A stretch of 35,693 nucleotides of DNA from an uncultured Methanobrevibacter sp. (GCF_900314615.1 NZ_OMWA01000030.1:1-35693); one strand, 5' to 3'. Counted from the first letter of the stretch, positions 1 to 9,661 are shown. Translations and numbers: made by a program. Notes: generated by a model from the sequence alone, not told the origin.

Positions 1-2676
1 AAGGTCGCTGTTTCTGTGAAGCATTACTAAGACATTGCTTTTTGGTTTTACTCCTTTTTTGATAAGTGCGTTTGCAATTCTGTTTGCCTTTTTGTTCAGC
101 TCATCGGCGGTAAGTGTAGCGTCCTCTGCGACAAGTGCAACATTGTCAGGGTTTGCCTGGACCTGTTTTTCAAAGCGTTTGTGGATAATTGGAGTTTCCA
201 CTGGGCTGAATGCAGGTAACTCTTTTTGACTTTCCAGTTCAATATCGCAGATTCTTTGTTTTTCAATGTTAATGTTAGCAAATTGTTTTAAAACAAGTTT
301 CATTGAATCTAAAAATGTTTTAATGTATTCTTCACTGTATAACTGGTCATTATAATCAAGTTTAAATATAAACTTGTCTTCGTATGCAAATATGTCGAAA
401 TTGATTTTATATGCTGTTGCAGAAAGGTCATCGGACAGTAATGGAGTTTCTTCATAGGATTTGCCGTTCACGGTAACCTCTTCAGATTCCAGGAATTCCT
501 GATATGCGAAGAAGAATTCTGGTTTTAATTGGTAATCTTCAGCAATACGTGTATATGGATATTCGCTATGGCTTATTGTGTCTTTCCATACTTCATCAAT
601 GCCGTTAATAAAGTCTTTAACTGTTTCCTGTCTGTTTTCGCTGTTGAATATTAATGGAAGTGTTTTTACAAGGAAACCTTGGGTATTGTAGTAGAATGGA
701 TTTGACCTTCCGTTAAAGATAGTTGTTATCAATGTTTTATCACTGTAAGTGTATTTATTCAATGTCAATGAAAGGGCAGAGAGGAATACTGCATTCTGAC
801 TTAAGGAATGTTCATTACAGAATTCTTTAACACTTTCTGGATCAATTTCTTCAAATATTGTCTTTAACTCACCTTCATCAGGATTTCCGTTAAGGTTTGG
901 TGTCAATATTGTTGATTCGATTTCCTGTGACAGTTTTTCATCAAAGAATTCTTTGGACTCTTCATATTTCTCGCTGTTTTTGGTGTCTTCTTCAATAAGG
1001 CTGTATACGTATCCGTCAACAATTTCTTCTGTTAAGGCTCTGTTTTCATAAGCATTTGCTATATCTGCGAATATGTTGATTTGTGATACACCATCTGTAA
1101 TCAGGTGGTGGAAATCAATGAATAATACTGTTTCATCAGGAGTTTCATATATTTTGAATCTGAATAGCTGTTCATCTCCGAAAGTAAATGCTCTAACATC
1201 ATTTTTGATGACTTCCTCATCGCTGATTGAATCAACTTTAACAATTTCGATTTCATCAACTGGAGTGTCATCATTTCTTTGCTGTTTTAGAGAACCGTCA
1301 TCTGTTGTAATAATTCTCGTTTTAATGTACGGGTGGGCTTCAACAGCTGTAATGATAGCTTCTTTCAGTTTATTTGCATCAACATCGCTCTCAAATCTTA
1401 AGAGTGTCGGCATTGTGTATTTGATTACATCCGGATTCTGCATACATTCATAATATACACCGATCTGGTTTTCAGTTAACGGGAAGTAATCCAATTCATC
1501 TGCTAGGCTGATAAATTCTTCTAAATCAGATTCTTTCTCGCTTCCTTCAATTTCTGCAGCTAGTTTTCTGATTGTAGGATCGTTGAATAATATTGCTATA
1601 TCCAGATTTACGCCCATCTGCGCATAAATCAGTGAGTTGAATTTCATCAGTATCAGTGATGTAAATCCGATAGCATATAAATCATCAGTAACACCAAACT
1701 GGTCGGTATTTGCAAGTTCTGCTGCGATTTCAAAGAGTTTTTCTTCCAGTTCGGTTTCAGGTTTAATATTTTCAAGGTCTAGTTTTGGTTCCGGCAGAGC
1801 TTTCAGGTCTGTTTTACCGTTTGGTGTCTGTGGCATTTCATCCAGCTGCATGTATGCGGTTGGAATCATGTATTTTGTTAGTTTGTCTTTCAGGAACTCT
1901 TTTAACTCGCTTCTGTTTATTTCTTCATCTGCAGTGTAGTATGCACATAAGTGGTCGTTATTGTTGATTTCCTTAATCACGACAACGGTCTGTTTTATTG
2001 AAGGATATCTGCTGATGTTGGATTCGATTTCTCCGATTTCTATTCTTAATCCTCTGAGTTTAATCTGGTTGTCGATTCTTCCAAGAATTTCTATTTCACC
2101 GTTCGGTTTTTCGATTGCGTAGTCTCCGCTTCTGTAGTATGGGATGCCGTTTATGGTGAGGAATACTTCTTCGGTTTTATCCGGCATGTTGTAGTATCCT
2201 TTACCAACACCGGTACCTCCGATGTACAGTTCTCCCATTACTCCCTGCGGCAGGACTTTACCGTCAATGTCTCTTACATCTGTTACATAGTTTTTAAGTG
2301 GGTATCCGACTGTGATGTCATTTGTATCGGTTACTTCCTTGTTGTTGGATGTGATTGTGGTTTCAGTCGGTCCGTAACTGTTGTATACGACTGCATCGCA
2401 GTATTTCTTGAAGTTTTCATATACTTTAACTGAGAACTGTTCTCCTCCAAGGAATACGCATTTAAGGCAGCTGATTACTTTACAGAATTCCGGCACTTCC
2501 AGATATGATGCAAGCCTTGAAGGTGTGATTTCTGACACTTCAGGTTTTTCCGCATCAATCAGCTCAATCAGTTCTGGAATATTTTTGATTTGTGTATCGC
2601 TTGCAAGTATGAGTTTCAGTCCGTTTGAAAGGGATGTAAGTATATCGTCTACTGATACGTCGAATGATATTGTTAC
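1..2676 (-). CDS. Non-ribosomal peptide synthetase, downstream part (partial, runs off left edge)
   Basis: This is the continuation of the NRPS gene whose upstream part ends at about 2680, in another frame. Translating the minus strand leftward gives, in order: the rest of adenylation domain A2 after its A3 motif (FDVSVDD core, GYYN, then the A8-type segment IDNQIKLRGLRIEIGEIE near 2040-2080); a carrier domain whose phosphopantetheine serine lies at 1657-1659 (GFTSL); a full condensation domain with HHLITDG near 1090-1110; and the start of a third adenylation domain (HKRFEKQ near 170-200) that is still open at base 1. No stop codon is met in this frame, so the gene continues beyond the window with at least A3. 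The reading frame has no start of its own, so it is the same gene interrupted by a deletion, not a separate gene. The amino acids used and the product cannot be told from this sequence. Confidence 0.88.
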
Positions 2677-3126
2677 CTGAGGTGTAAATCATGTATGCCA
2701 AATCATCAGAATTTATTTCAACATCAGGATTTGAATCATCAGTTTCTTTTAACAATTCTTCAACATTCAGGCTGTTTCCGTTGTTTTCATTTGATATGAT
2801 GTAGTCTGCCTGACTGTTTTCGTAGATGTAGTCGATTCTGTCCTGGGGATATTCAAGGTCTATTGGGATGTATGCACATCCTGCTTTGAGAATACCTAAG
2901 ATTGAAGCAATAAGATCACTGTTTCTGTGAAGCATTACTAAAACATTGTTTTTCGGTTTTACTCCTTTTTTGATAAGTGCGTTTGCAATTTTATTTGCCT
3001 TTTTGTTCAGCTCATCGGCAGTCAGTGTAGCGTCCTCTGCAACAAGGGCAATATTATTTGGATTTTCTTCGGCCTGTTTTTCAAAGCGTTTGTGGATAAT
3101 CGGAGTTTCCACAGGGCTGAATGTAG
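1..3126. repeat. Internal DNA repeat between NRPS adenylation domains (1-215 and 2912-3126)
   Basis: Bases 1-215 and 2912-3126 align without gaps at an offset of 2911, at roughly 85% identity by eye, with an identical run of about 35 bases near 46-79 and 2957-2990. Both encode the start of an adenylation domain (HKRFEKQ through LVMLHRNSDL). The segment spanning 5930-6120 (A1) is the same protein region but clearly more diverged. The spacing equals one C-A-carrier module, so this is a module duplication or a gene-converted segment. Confidence 0.8.
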
Positions 3127-6100
3127 GAACATCATAATTTTTGTTCAGTTCAATATCATTAATATGTATCTGGTCAATATCTGAATGGAGGAACTGGCTT
3201 ACTGTATTTACAACACTGTTTAGGAATGTTTTGATATACTGTTCGGTGTATAGCTGCTCATTATATAATATGGCCAATTCGATATTGTCTTCAGATTCGT
3301 TCACGTCGAATGTTATTTTATAATTTGTTTCAACGGTTTCTAAACGGGTAATTTCATAATCATTACCGTTCATAGTGAGTTTGCTTTCATCAAAGTTATT
3401 GTAAGTGTACATGAATTCCGGTTTTAACTGGAATTCTTCAGAAATTTTGGTATAAGGATATTCTGAGTGTTTCAGAGTTTCTTTCCAGATGTTATCAGTT
3501 TGATTCAGTAACTGTTTTACAGTAATGTTTCTGTCTTCATTAATGGATAATATTGGGAGTGTTTTTACTAAAAATGCCTGAGTATTGAAGTAATTTGAAT
3601 TCAGCCTGCCGTTGAATATGGTTGTAATCAGTGACTTGTCTGAAAAGGTATATTTATTTAAGTTTAAGAGCGTACTTGCCATAAATAAGACATTAGGACT
3701 TACTCTTTCATCAGCACAGAATTTTCTGACTAACTGCGGATTTACATTTTTAGTAATTAATTTCAGTTTTCCTTCATCCGGATTGCCGTTTAAATTAGGT
3801 GTCAATACAGTAGAGTCAACTTCTTGGGTTAATAAATCATGGAAATATTTTTCAGATGCAATATACTCTTCGCTGTTTTCATTTTCTTTTTCGATTAATG
3901 CATTTATATATCCGTCAATAGTTTCTTTTTCAATTTCTTTTCCGTTATATACGTCAGAGAAGCTTTGGAATAAGAAGTTTACTGATGCTCCGTCTGTTAT
4001 TATGTGATGCATGTCAAAGAAGAGAATTACTTCATCATCTGTTTTATATATTTTAGCTCTGAATAACTGTCCGCCCAACAGTTCGAATTTTTTGAAATTA
4101 AGATTGTAAATTTCTTCATCACTAATTTCACCTACTTCAACAATTGGAATGTCATCAATAGCAATTGAATCGTCACGTTTATGCATTAACTGGTCACCGT
4201 GCATGACAATTCTGGTTTTAAGATATGGATATGTTTCAATTGTTTTAATGATTGTTTCTTTTAATTTTTCCGCATCAATTGAATTGTCGAATCTGACTAG
4301 ACACGGGAGGTTATACTGCGGCTCATCAGGATTTTGAGCACATTCATAATAAACTCCCAGCTGATTTGCGGTCAGTGGAATGTATGTTGAATTTTTTGAT
4401 GTTTCAATAATTTTATCCAGTTTCTCGGAACTTTTTTGGGAGTTATCTATTTCATCTGCAATATTTCTGATTGTAGGATCGTCAATTAATTTGGAAATAT
4501 TTAAGTTAACGCCGGTTTTTTCAAAAACAACTGCATTTAATTTCATCAGTGATAGTGATGTGAATCCTACGGCATACAAATCATCAGTCACACCGAATTC
4601 AGTGCTTTCAATAACTGATGATGCCAAATCAAATAAATATTTTTCAGTTTCTGTTTCAGGTTCTATTAATTCCAGATTAAGTATAGGTTTTGGCAGTTTT
4701 TTAGTGAATATCTTTCCGTTTGGTGTTCTAGGAAGTTCATCCATCTGCATAAATACTGTTGGAACCATATATGTGGTTAATCTGTCCTGCAGGTATTTTT
4801 TCAATTCTTTAATGTCAATTTCTTCTTTTGCAGTGAAATATGCGCATAAATGGTCGTTGTTATTAATCTTTTTAACAACAACTGCATTCTGTAATATATT
4901 TGGGAACTGTGTGATGTTTGATTCGATTTCACCTATTTCTATCCTGAGTCCTCTGAGTTTAATCTGGTTGTCTATCCTTCCTTTTGAAACTATTTTTCCT
5001 TCAGGATTCTTTATTCCAAAGTCCCCGGTTTTATAGAATGGAATGCCGTTTATTTCAAAGAATGATTTTTCAGTTTCGGAATCTAAATTATAGTATCCTT
5101 TTGTAACTCCACGTCCTCCGATGTAAATTTCACCCATAACACCGGAAGGCAGTACTCTTCCGTCAATATCTCTTATCTCAGCAATAACATTGCGGGGAGT
5201 GCGTCCGATTGTCAATTCCTGATCTACATCAGTGGCTTCTTCAAGCAATCCCAATCCGGTAACTTCAGTACATCCGTAGATTGGATAAATGTTCATATCA
5301 TTGGCCAGAAGTTTAGGCAGAATGTCATTTGTTACCTTTTCTCCTCCCATACTGATTCTTTTAATTGAAGAGAGTCCTTCAACAAACGGTTCATATGTTA
5401 AATATTCTTTAAGACGTGAAGGTGTTGTAAATGTTAATGCATCAGGTTTTTCTTTTTCTATTAATCTGACTAATGATTCAATGTTCTTTACTTCCTCATC
5501 ATTTGCAAATATCAGTGTATTTCCGTACATTAAACTCATGAAATCAGCGTTGAATGCAACAAATGCGACTGTGATAATTCCAAGGTTTTTCTCTATTTTT
5601 GAATAGATTTGATAAATTAAATCGTCTTCCTCTTCACTGAATAATCCTGTTAAATTTCTATGAGCTCCCATTACACCTTTAGGCAATCCTGTAGAACCTG
5701 AAGTGTAGAGAAGATATACCAAATCATCAGGAGAAACATCAACATCAGGATTTTCATCGTTTTCTTCCTGAAGCAGTTCGCCAATGCCTATTGCATTTTC
5801 TATAACATCTTCACTTTCAGCAAGTATGTAGTCAGCCTGACTGTTTTGATACATGTAATAAATTCTTTCTTTTGGAAATGCCAAATCAATAGGTATGTAA
5901 GCACAGCCTGCTTTCAAAACACCTAAAATTGAAGCTATCAGATTGCTGTTTCTCGGAAACATTATTAAAATGTTGCTTCTAGGTTTTACTCCTTTGTTGA
6001 TAAGTGCATTAGCAATTTTATTGGCTTTTCTGTTAAGTTCATCGAAGGTTAATCTTTCACCATCTGAAACAAGTGCTAGCTTATCCGGGTGTTTGTCTAC

Positions 6101-6808
6101 CTGATTTTCAAAACGTTTATGAACTAAAGGTGTACTTAGGTCGGTAAGCTGGTATTCTTCTGTTTCATCTACAAGGGATATGTCTGATAAGGTTATTTCG
6201 CAAATATCTGAGGATATGAATTGATTTATGATTGATTCAATACTTTCTAAAAATAGTATAACGTATTTGTCAGAATATAGCTGATTATTATAATCAGCGG
6301 ATAATAAAAATTTTTCAGGGATTTTTTTGATATTTAAATAAAAATCATATTTATGTTCAAATGAATCTAAATCGAGGTCCTTATTGAATGAATAATAAAA
6401 TGATCTGTTGAGTTCAAATTCTTCAATAAGTTTATCAATTGAAAAACTGGCATATTTTAAATTTTCTTTGTAGTCTTTTTCTATTTTCAACAGATAATCT
6501 TTTATTGAAGTTTTTCTGTTTTCAAAGACTGTTGTGAAAATTGTGTCATTTTCATGGAATATTAAAGTTTTATTGGTGAAGTTAAATTTGTTCAACGCCA
6601 GTGATGCGCCTGCTAAAAAGAGGGTATTTTCTGAAATTTCATTGTTATTGCAAAATTCTTTTATTTCATTAAGGTTTATTTCTACTTCTTTTTGATTCAA
6701 TTTGGGAGTTTTTCTGCCGTTTAAATCAGGGTTCAGTACAGTTGACTCATCAAATTCTTGAATAATTCTTAAAAAATATTTATTATAATTCGCGTTTTTA
6801 TCAAACAT
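2564..6808 (-). CDS. Non-ribosomal peptide synthetase, upstream part (frameshifted near 2677)
   Basis: A large cytosolic assembly-line enzyme that activates acids as adenylates, loads them on carrier domains and condenses them. Domains over 1414 codons: the C-terminal half only of a condensation domain (about 1-215, no HHxxxDG); adenylation domain A1 (about 225-700, YTSGSTGLPKG near 370, LRGLRIEIGEIE); carrier domain (Ser751 in GFTSL); condensation domain C2 (HHIITDG at 934-940); and the start of A2 (from about 1232). At about codon 1376, just after YTSG of the A2 A3-motif, the frame is lost; the last 35 or so residues to the stop at 2564 are out-of-frame read-through. The start at 6808 has an AAGGGAAAGGA ribosome site, and upstream is AT-rich with stops, so the half condensation domain seems genuine. 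Some rumen Methanobrevibacter carry large NRPS genes, thought to come from bacteria. No transporter or tailoring gene lies beside it here. Confidence 0.93.
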   Translation of the reverse strand: MFDKNANYNKYFLRIIQEFDESTVLNPDLNGRKTPKLNQKEVEINLNEIKEFCNNNEISENTLFLAGASLALNKFNFTNKTLIFHENDTIFTTVFENRKTSIKDYLLKIEKDYKENLKYASFSIDKLIEEFELNRSFYYSFNKDLDLDSFEHKYDFYLNIKKIPEKFLLSADYNNQLYSDKYVILFLESIESIINQFISSDICEITLSDISLVDETEEYQLTDLSTPLVHKRFENQVDKHPDKLALVSDGERLTFDELNRKANKIANALINKGVKPRSNILIMFPRNSNLIASILGVLKAGCAYIPIDLAFPKERIYYMYQNSQADYILAESEDVIENAIGIGELLQEENDENPDVDVSPDDLVYLLYTSGSTGLPKGVMGAHRNLTGLFSEEEDDLIYQIYSKIEKNLGIITVAFVAFNADFMSLMYGNTLIFANDEEVKNIESLVRLIEKEKPDALTFTTPSRLKEYLTYEPFVEGLSSIKRISMGGEKVTNDILPKLLANDMNIYPIYGCTEVTGLGLLEEATDVDQELTIGRTPRNVIAEIRDIDGRVLPSGVMGEIYIGGRGVTKGYYNLDSETEKSFFEINGIPFYKTGDFGIKNPEGKIVSKGRIDNQIKLRGLRIEIGEIESNITQFPNILQNAVVVKKINNNDHLCAYFTAKEEIDIKELKKYLQDRLTTYMVPTVFMQMDELPRTPNGKIFTKKLPKPILNLELIEPETETEKYLFDLASSVIESTEFGVTDDLYAVGFTSLSLMKLNAVVFEKTGVNLNISKLIDDPTIRNIADEIDNSQKSSEKLDKIIETSKNSTYIPLTANQLGVYYECAQNPDEPQYNLPCLVRFDNSIDAEKLKETIIKTIETYPYLKTRIVMHGDQLMHKRDDSIAIDDIPIVEVGEISDEEIYNLNFKKFELLGGQLFRAKIYKTDDEVILFFDMHHIITDGASVNFLFQSFSDVYNGKEIEKETIDGYINALIEKENENSEEYIASEKYFHDLLTQEVDSTVLTPNLNGNPDEGKLKLITKNVNPQLVRKFCADERVSPNVLFMASTLLNLNKYTFSDKSLITTIFNGRLNSNYFNTQAFLVKTLPILSINEDRNITVKQLLNQTDNIWKETLKHSEYPYTKISEEFQLKPEFMYTYNNFDESKLTMNGNDYEITRLETVETNYKITFDVNESEDNIELAILYNEQLYTEQYIKTFLNSVVNTVSQFLHSDIDQIHINDIELNKNYDVPTFSPVETPIIHKRFEKQAEENPNNIALVAEDATLTADELNKKANKIANALIKKGVKPKNNVLVMLHRNSDLIASILGILKAGCAYIPIDLEYPQDRIDYIYENSQADYIISNENNGNSLNVEELLKETDDSNPDVEINSDDLAYMIYTSGNNIIRRISRRYTYIPFKRTETHTCKRYTNQKYSRTD

Positions 6809-7119
6809 ATTATCCTTTCCCTTAAGGTTATATTAATTAAATATTTGTTTTTTATTTTAATAAGTATTTTACTATTTTATTCAATTTCTAAATAAATAAC
6901 TGAAAATGATTATAAATTAACATTGTGAGATAGGATAAATATGGACTCAATCATGTAAAAAAATAGATGAAATTTTATTTAACATTCAACTTTTAATGTT
7001 GTTTGATGTATGATTTAGGTGTCATTTACGAGTTTATAATATTGGTGCTGATTTTTTGTTAATTTGTATAAATTATTTGATGGTTTGGTGTAAAAAAATG
7101 GTGTGAAGAAGATAACTGT
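6809..7119. promoter_or_regulatory. NRPS promoter region and nrdD 3' end (311-base intergenic)
   Basis: AT-rich, with no coding potential that I can support on either strand. Read on the minus strand it holds a TATA-like stretch (TTTATAAT near 6910-6918) about 100 bases before the NRPS start, and an AAGGGAAAGGA ribosome site just before the ATG. A short inverted repeat AACATT/AATGTT sits at 6981-7000. The nrdD terminator occupies the right end. Promoter placement is an inference from base composition and spacing only. Confidence 0.4.
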
Positions 7120-7131
7120 TTAGTTATCTTC
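7091..7131 (-). terminator. nrdD terminator hairpin containing the stop codon
   Basis: A perfect 10-bp stem GAAGATAACT/AGTTATCTTC with a 4-base loop lies at 7108-7131. The nrdD stop codon (7120-7122) falls at the loop. On the minus strand a run of seven T follows a few bases later (7092-7098). Confidence 0.7.
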
Positions 7132-9438
7132 AAATCTTCTTCTGTCAATTAATTCTTGACGTTTACCTGGGTTCCAACCGCCTGATGCAGATTTTGCACG
7201 TCCGACTTGTTGAACGTATCCGGTAATTCTGTCATACCATTCTACATCTTCGCTTTCACCGCAGGTAGGACAAGTATTATTTAATCCTTTCATTAAGGTT
7301 TTACATTTTAAACAGAAACTTAATGCTGAGCTGTAAGCCCAGAATCCGATATCGGATTTTCTTGCAATTTTATTGGTTAAACTCATTAAGGAATCTGGAT
7401 CGGAGTATGATTCTCCCATGAATGCATGGAAGATGTGTCCACCAGGAGTTAAACCGTGATATTGTTCTTCAATTTTGATTTTTTCAATTAATGATAATCC
7501 TGTGTCTACTGGTACATGTGAGGAGTTTGTGTAGTAGTTAGCATTACCTTCACCCTGTACGATTGCCTGATCACCGAATAGTTTTTTATCGAGAGTTGCA
7601 AATCTGTATGCAGTAGATTCAGCAGGAGTTTGGATAACAGACCATCTGAGTCCAGTTTCTTCTTTTAATTTTTCTGCTCTGTTATTGATGTATTCAATAC
7701 ATTTTACACCGAATTTATTGGATTCAGGATTTTCGATACCTTCTCCGAATAAGGATAATAACATTTCGTTAAGTCCTACAAAACCAAAGGATAAAGTTGA
7801 ATTTTCAATTCTGTAGTATGATTCTTCTCCTACTTTCTGTTTTAAGAATGGTAAGATATGGAAATCATTTAAACATTTTAATCCTTGTTCTCTTCTGAGC
7901 ATTAAGGTTTCAACAGCTAAATCCATATATTCGTCAAGGTATTCGAATACTTGATTTTCATCTTTGGACTGGTATCCGATTCTTGGTAAGTTTAAAGTAA
8001 CATATGCGAGGTTACCGGTTCTTAAACAGTCTTTGTCCCAGTCACCGGTCCATGTGTCTTGTAAACAGGTTCTGCATCCCATGTAGTTTGCCATTTGTCC
8101 TCTGTATTCAGGGAACATGTTGACAAAGTAGGATGAACCGTATTTTGCAGACAATTCGTGGACTAAACGTAAGTCATCTTCGTATTCACTGGTCATTGTC
8201 TCAGGTCTTAATGTGTAAATGGTATTTGGGAATAAATGAGGTTTACCTTCATTGTCTCCTGCGAGTAAAGTTTCAGTGAATGCTCTTTGAATTAATCTGG
8301 TTTCGTCTTCAAAGTCTGCGTAAGTTCCAACTACTTCACCTTTTGGTCCGTATGCAGTTTCTTCTTTTAAGAAATCAGGAACACCAAATTCTAATGCCAT
8401 ACTGGTAAATGGAACTTGTGATCCTCTTGCTGCATATGCCATATTCAAGTTATATACAAGCATTTGAACTGCCTGTTTGATTTCATCGTAAGTTCTGCCT
8501 CTTGCAAATGGTGCAACAAATACATTCCATAAGGACATTGACTGTCCACCGGACATGTTCTGTTGTGCTGCAAGCATGATTTCACCGGTGTGGTTCATTA
8601 AAGTTTCCATGTGGTTTGGTGCACCTGCAATGGAGGTGTGGTCACCGGTACCGTCTACTTTAAGTCCGTATCTGATGAAAGTTCTTATATCATGCTGGAG
8701 ACAGTTTAGAGGTCTTCCTGCGAAGAATTCTAAATCGTGAATGTGAATGTCCCCGGACATGTGTGCATCTGCTAAGTGTGCAGGTAACATTTTTAAGAGT
8801 GCATATTGTTTTAATGCTTCGTCTGCTACATGCTTGTGGATACTTTCTGGGTTGTGAATCATGTTTGCGTTATCTCTGTTACCGTTTTCAATTAATGAGG
8901 TAATGTTGTAAACAGGGATACCTAAACGTGTGTAACGGCTTCTTAAGTCTTCTAAACCGTATTCGATTAATTTTGTGTTAACCATTTCCCTGATCATTGG
9001 GGCGGTTAAGTATTCAACATTTAATTTTTTGAGTTCTTTCCAGGTTTCAGTAGCAATTTCAAAAGCGGTTTCTTGGCTAGCACCGGTTTCTTCAATTAAG
9101 GTGTTAGCGATTTTTGATAAATCAAATGCTTCAATAGTGTCTCTTGAAGTACGTACTTTTAATTGGGTACTTGCTAAGTATTTGTTTGCAATTTCTGGGT
9201 CAATATCTTCAAGGCATTCGTGTACAATCTTTTTGATTTCTTTGGTTTTAATTCCGTCGTATAATTGAGATACTACTGTAGCTACAATTTTATCAGATTC
9301 AAAAAATGGGGTTTCAACCATTACTAATGATTTTACTAGCTTTTCATAGCTAAATCTTTCTTTAATACCGTTATTTTTTTCTACATTAATTTTAACGGTT
9401 TCATTTAAATTATTTCCTAGTTCTGAAATTTTTTCCAT
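7120..9438 (-). CDS. nrdD: Anaerobic ribonucleoside-triphosphate reductase (class III)
   Basis: Makes deoxyribonucleoside triphosphates under anaerobic conditions by glycyl-radical chemistry. The 772-codon protein starts with ATP-cone-like sequence (about residues 15-165, apparently two cones in a row), giving allosteric control, followed by the class III catalytic barrel (SGDIHIHDLEFF, GRPLNCLQHD, QNMSGGQS, YMGCRTCLQD). Near the C-terminus are the zinc-binding pairs CLKC and CPTC (about 709-727) and the radical-site segment RITGY (Gly near 737). Length is normal for methanogen NrdD. The start is supported by GGTG a few bases upstream. The activating radical-SAM enzyme NrdG is not in this window. 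Upstream are two palindromes, each touching a TATA box, so regulation at initiation is likely. The gene appears monocistronic, being followed by a hairpin terminator. Confidence 0.96.
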   Translation of the reverse strand: MEKISELGNNLNETVKINVEKNNGIKERFSYEKLVKSLVMVETPFFESDKIVATVVSQLYDGIKTKEIKKIVHECLEDIDPEIANKYLASTQLKVRTSRDTIEAFDLSKIANTLIEETGASQETAFEIATETWKELKKLNVEYLTAPMIREMVNTKLIEYGLEDLRSRYTRLGIPVYNITSLIENGNRDNANMIHNPESIHKHVADEALKQYALLKMLPAHLADAHMSGDIHIHDLEFFAGRPLNCLQHDIRTFIRYGLKVDGTGDHTSIAGAPNHMETLMNHTGEIMLAAQQNMSGGQSMSLWNVFVAPFARGRTYDEIKQAVQMLVYNLNMAYAARGSQVPFTSMALEFGVPDFLKEETAYGPKGEVVGTYADFEDETRLIQRAFTETLLAGDNEGKPHLFPNTIYTLRPETMTSEYEDDLRLVHELSAKYGSSYFVNMFPEYRGQMANYMGCRTCLQDTWTGDWDKDCLRTGNLAYVTLNLPRIGYQSKDENQVFEYLDEYMDLAVETLMLRREQGLKCLNDFHILPFLKQKVGEESYYRIENSTLSFGFVGLNEMLLSLFGEGIENPESNKFGVKCIEYINNRAEKLKEETGLRWSVIQTPAESTAYRFATLDKKLFGDQAIVQGEGNANYYTNSSHVPVDTGLSLIEKIKIEEQYHGLTPGGHIFHAFMGESYSDPDSLMSLTNKIARKSDIGFWAYSSALSFCLKCKTLMKGLNNTCPTCGESEDVEWYDRITGYVQQVGRAKSASGGWNPGKRQELIDRRRFEDN

Positions 9439-9530
9439 TTAATTCACACCATTTTCCTAGTTTTTTAAAAAGTTTCATTATCCAATTGAGAGCAGGTACT
9501 CTCACTTGCTATACTTTATGTCTTCACATG

Positions 9531-9559
9531 TATAAAAATTGTTCGTTTAGATACGAACA
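9531..9559 (-). promoter_or_regulatory. nrdD proximal promoter: TATA box plus palindromic operator
   Basis: The perfect palindrome TGTTCGT-N6-ACGAACA lies at 9540-9559. On the minus strand it ends one base before a TATA-like octamer (complement of TATAAAAA, 9531-9538). The TATA box is about 93 bases from the nrdD start, implying a leader of about 65-70 bases. The operator covers the position where TFB contacts DNA. Confidence 0.65.
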
Positions 9560-9588
9560 TCTTCTATGTAATGCATAGATTTTCATAG

Positions 9589-9617
9589 TATATAAATTGT
9601 TCGTCTTGCAACGAACA
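9589..9617 (-). promoter_or_regulatory. nrdD distal promoter: second TATA box plus palindromic operator
   Basis: This is a second copy of the same arrangement, 58 bases upstream: TGTTCGT-N6-ACGAACA at 9598-9617, with TATATAAA (plus strand) at 9589-9596. Arms are identical to the proximal site while the six centre bases differ (CTTGCA here, TTAGAT there), as expected for a dimeric repressor or activator site. Confidence 0.65.
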
Positions 9618-9661
9618 TTAATCATTTACTATGAGATATATTATATTATTAATAATAAAAA

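Noticed and set aside
4380..5036. A 218-codon plus-strand open frame inside the NRPS gene (and several smaller ones at 1073-1453, 3612-4007 and 5289-5606)
   Set aside because: They lie opposite well-conserved NRPS domains, are rich in Ser/Phe as expected from the reverse of an AT-rich coding strand, and have no ribosome site or family resemblance.
9540..9617. CRISPR-like repeats from the two palindromes near nrdD
   Set aside because: There are only two copies of 20 bp with differing centres, each tied to a TATA box, and no spacer array or cas genes.
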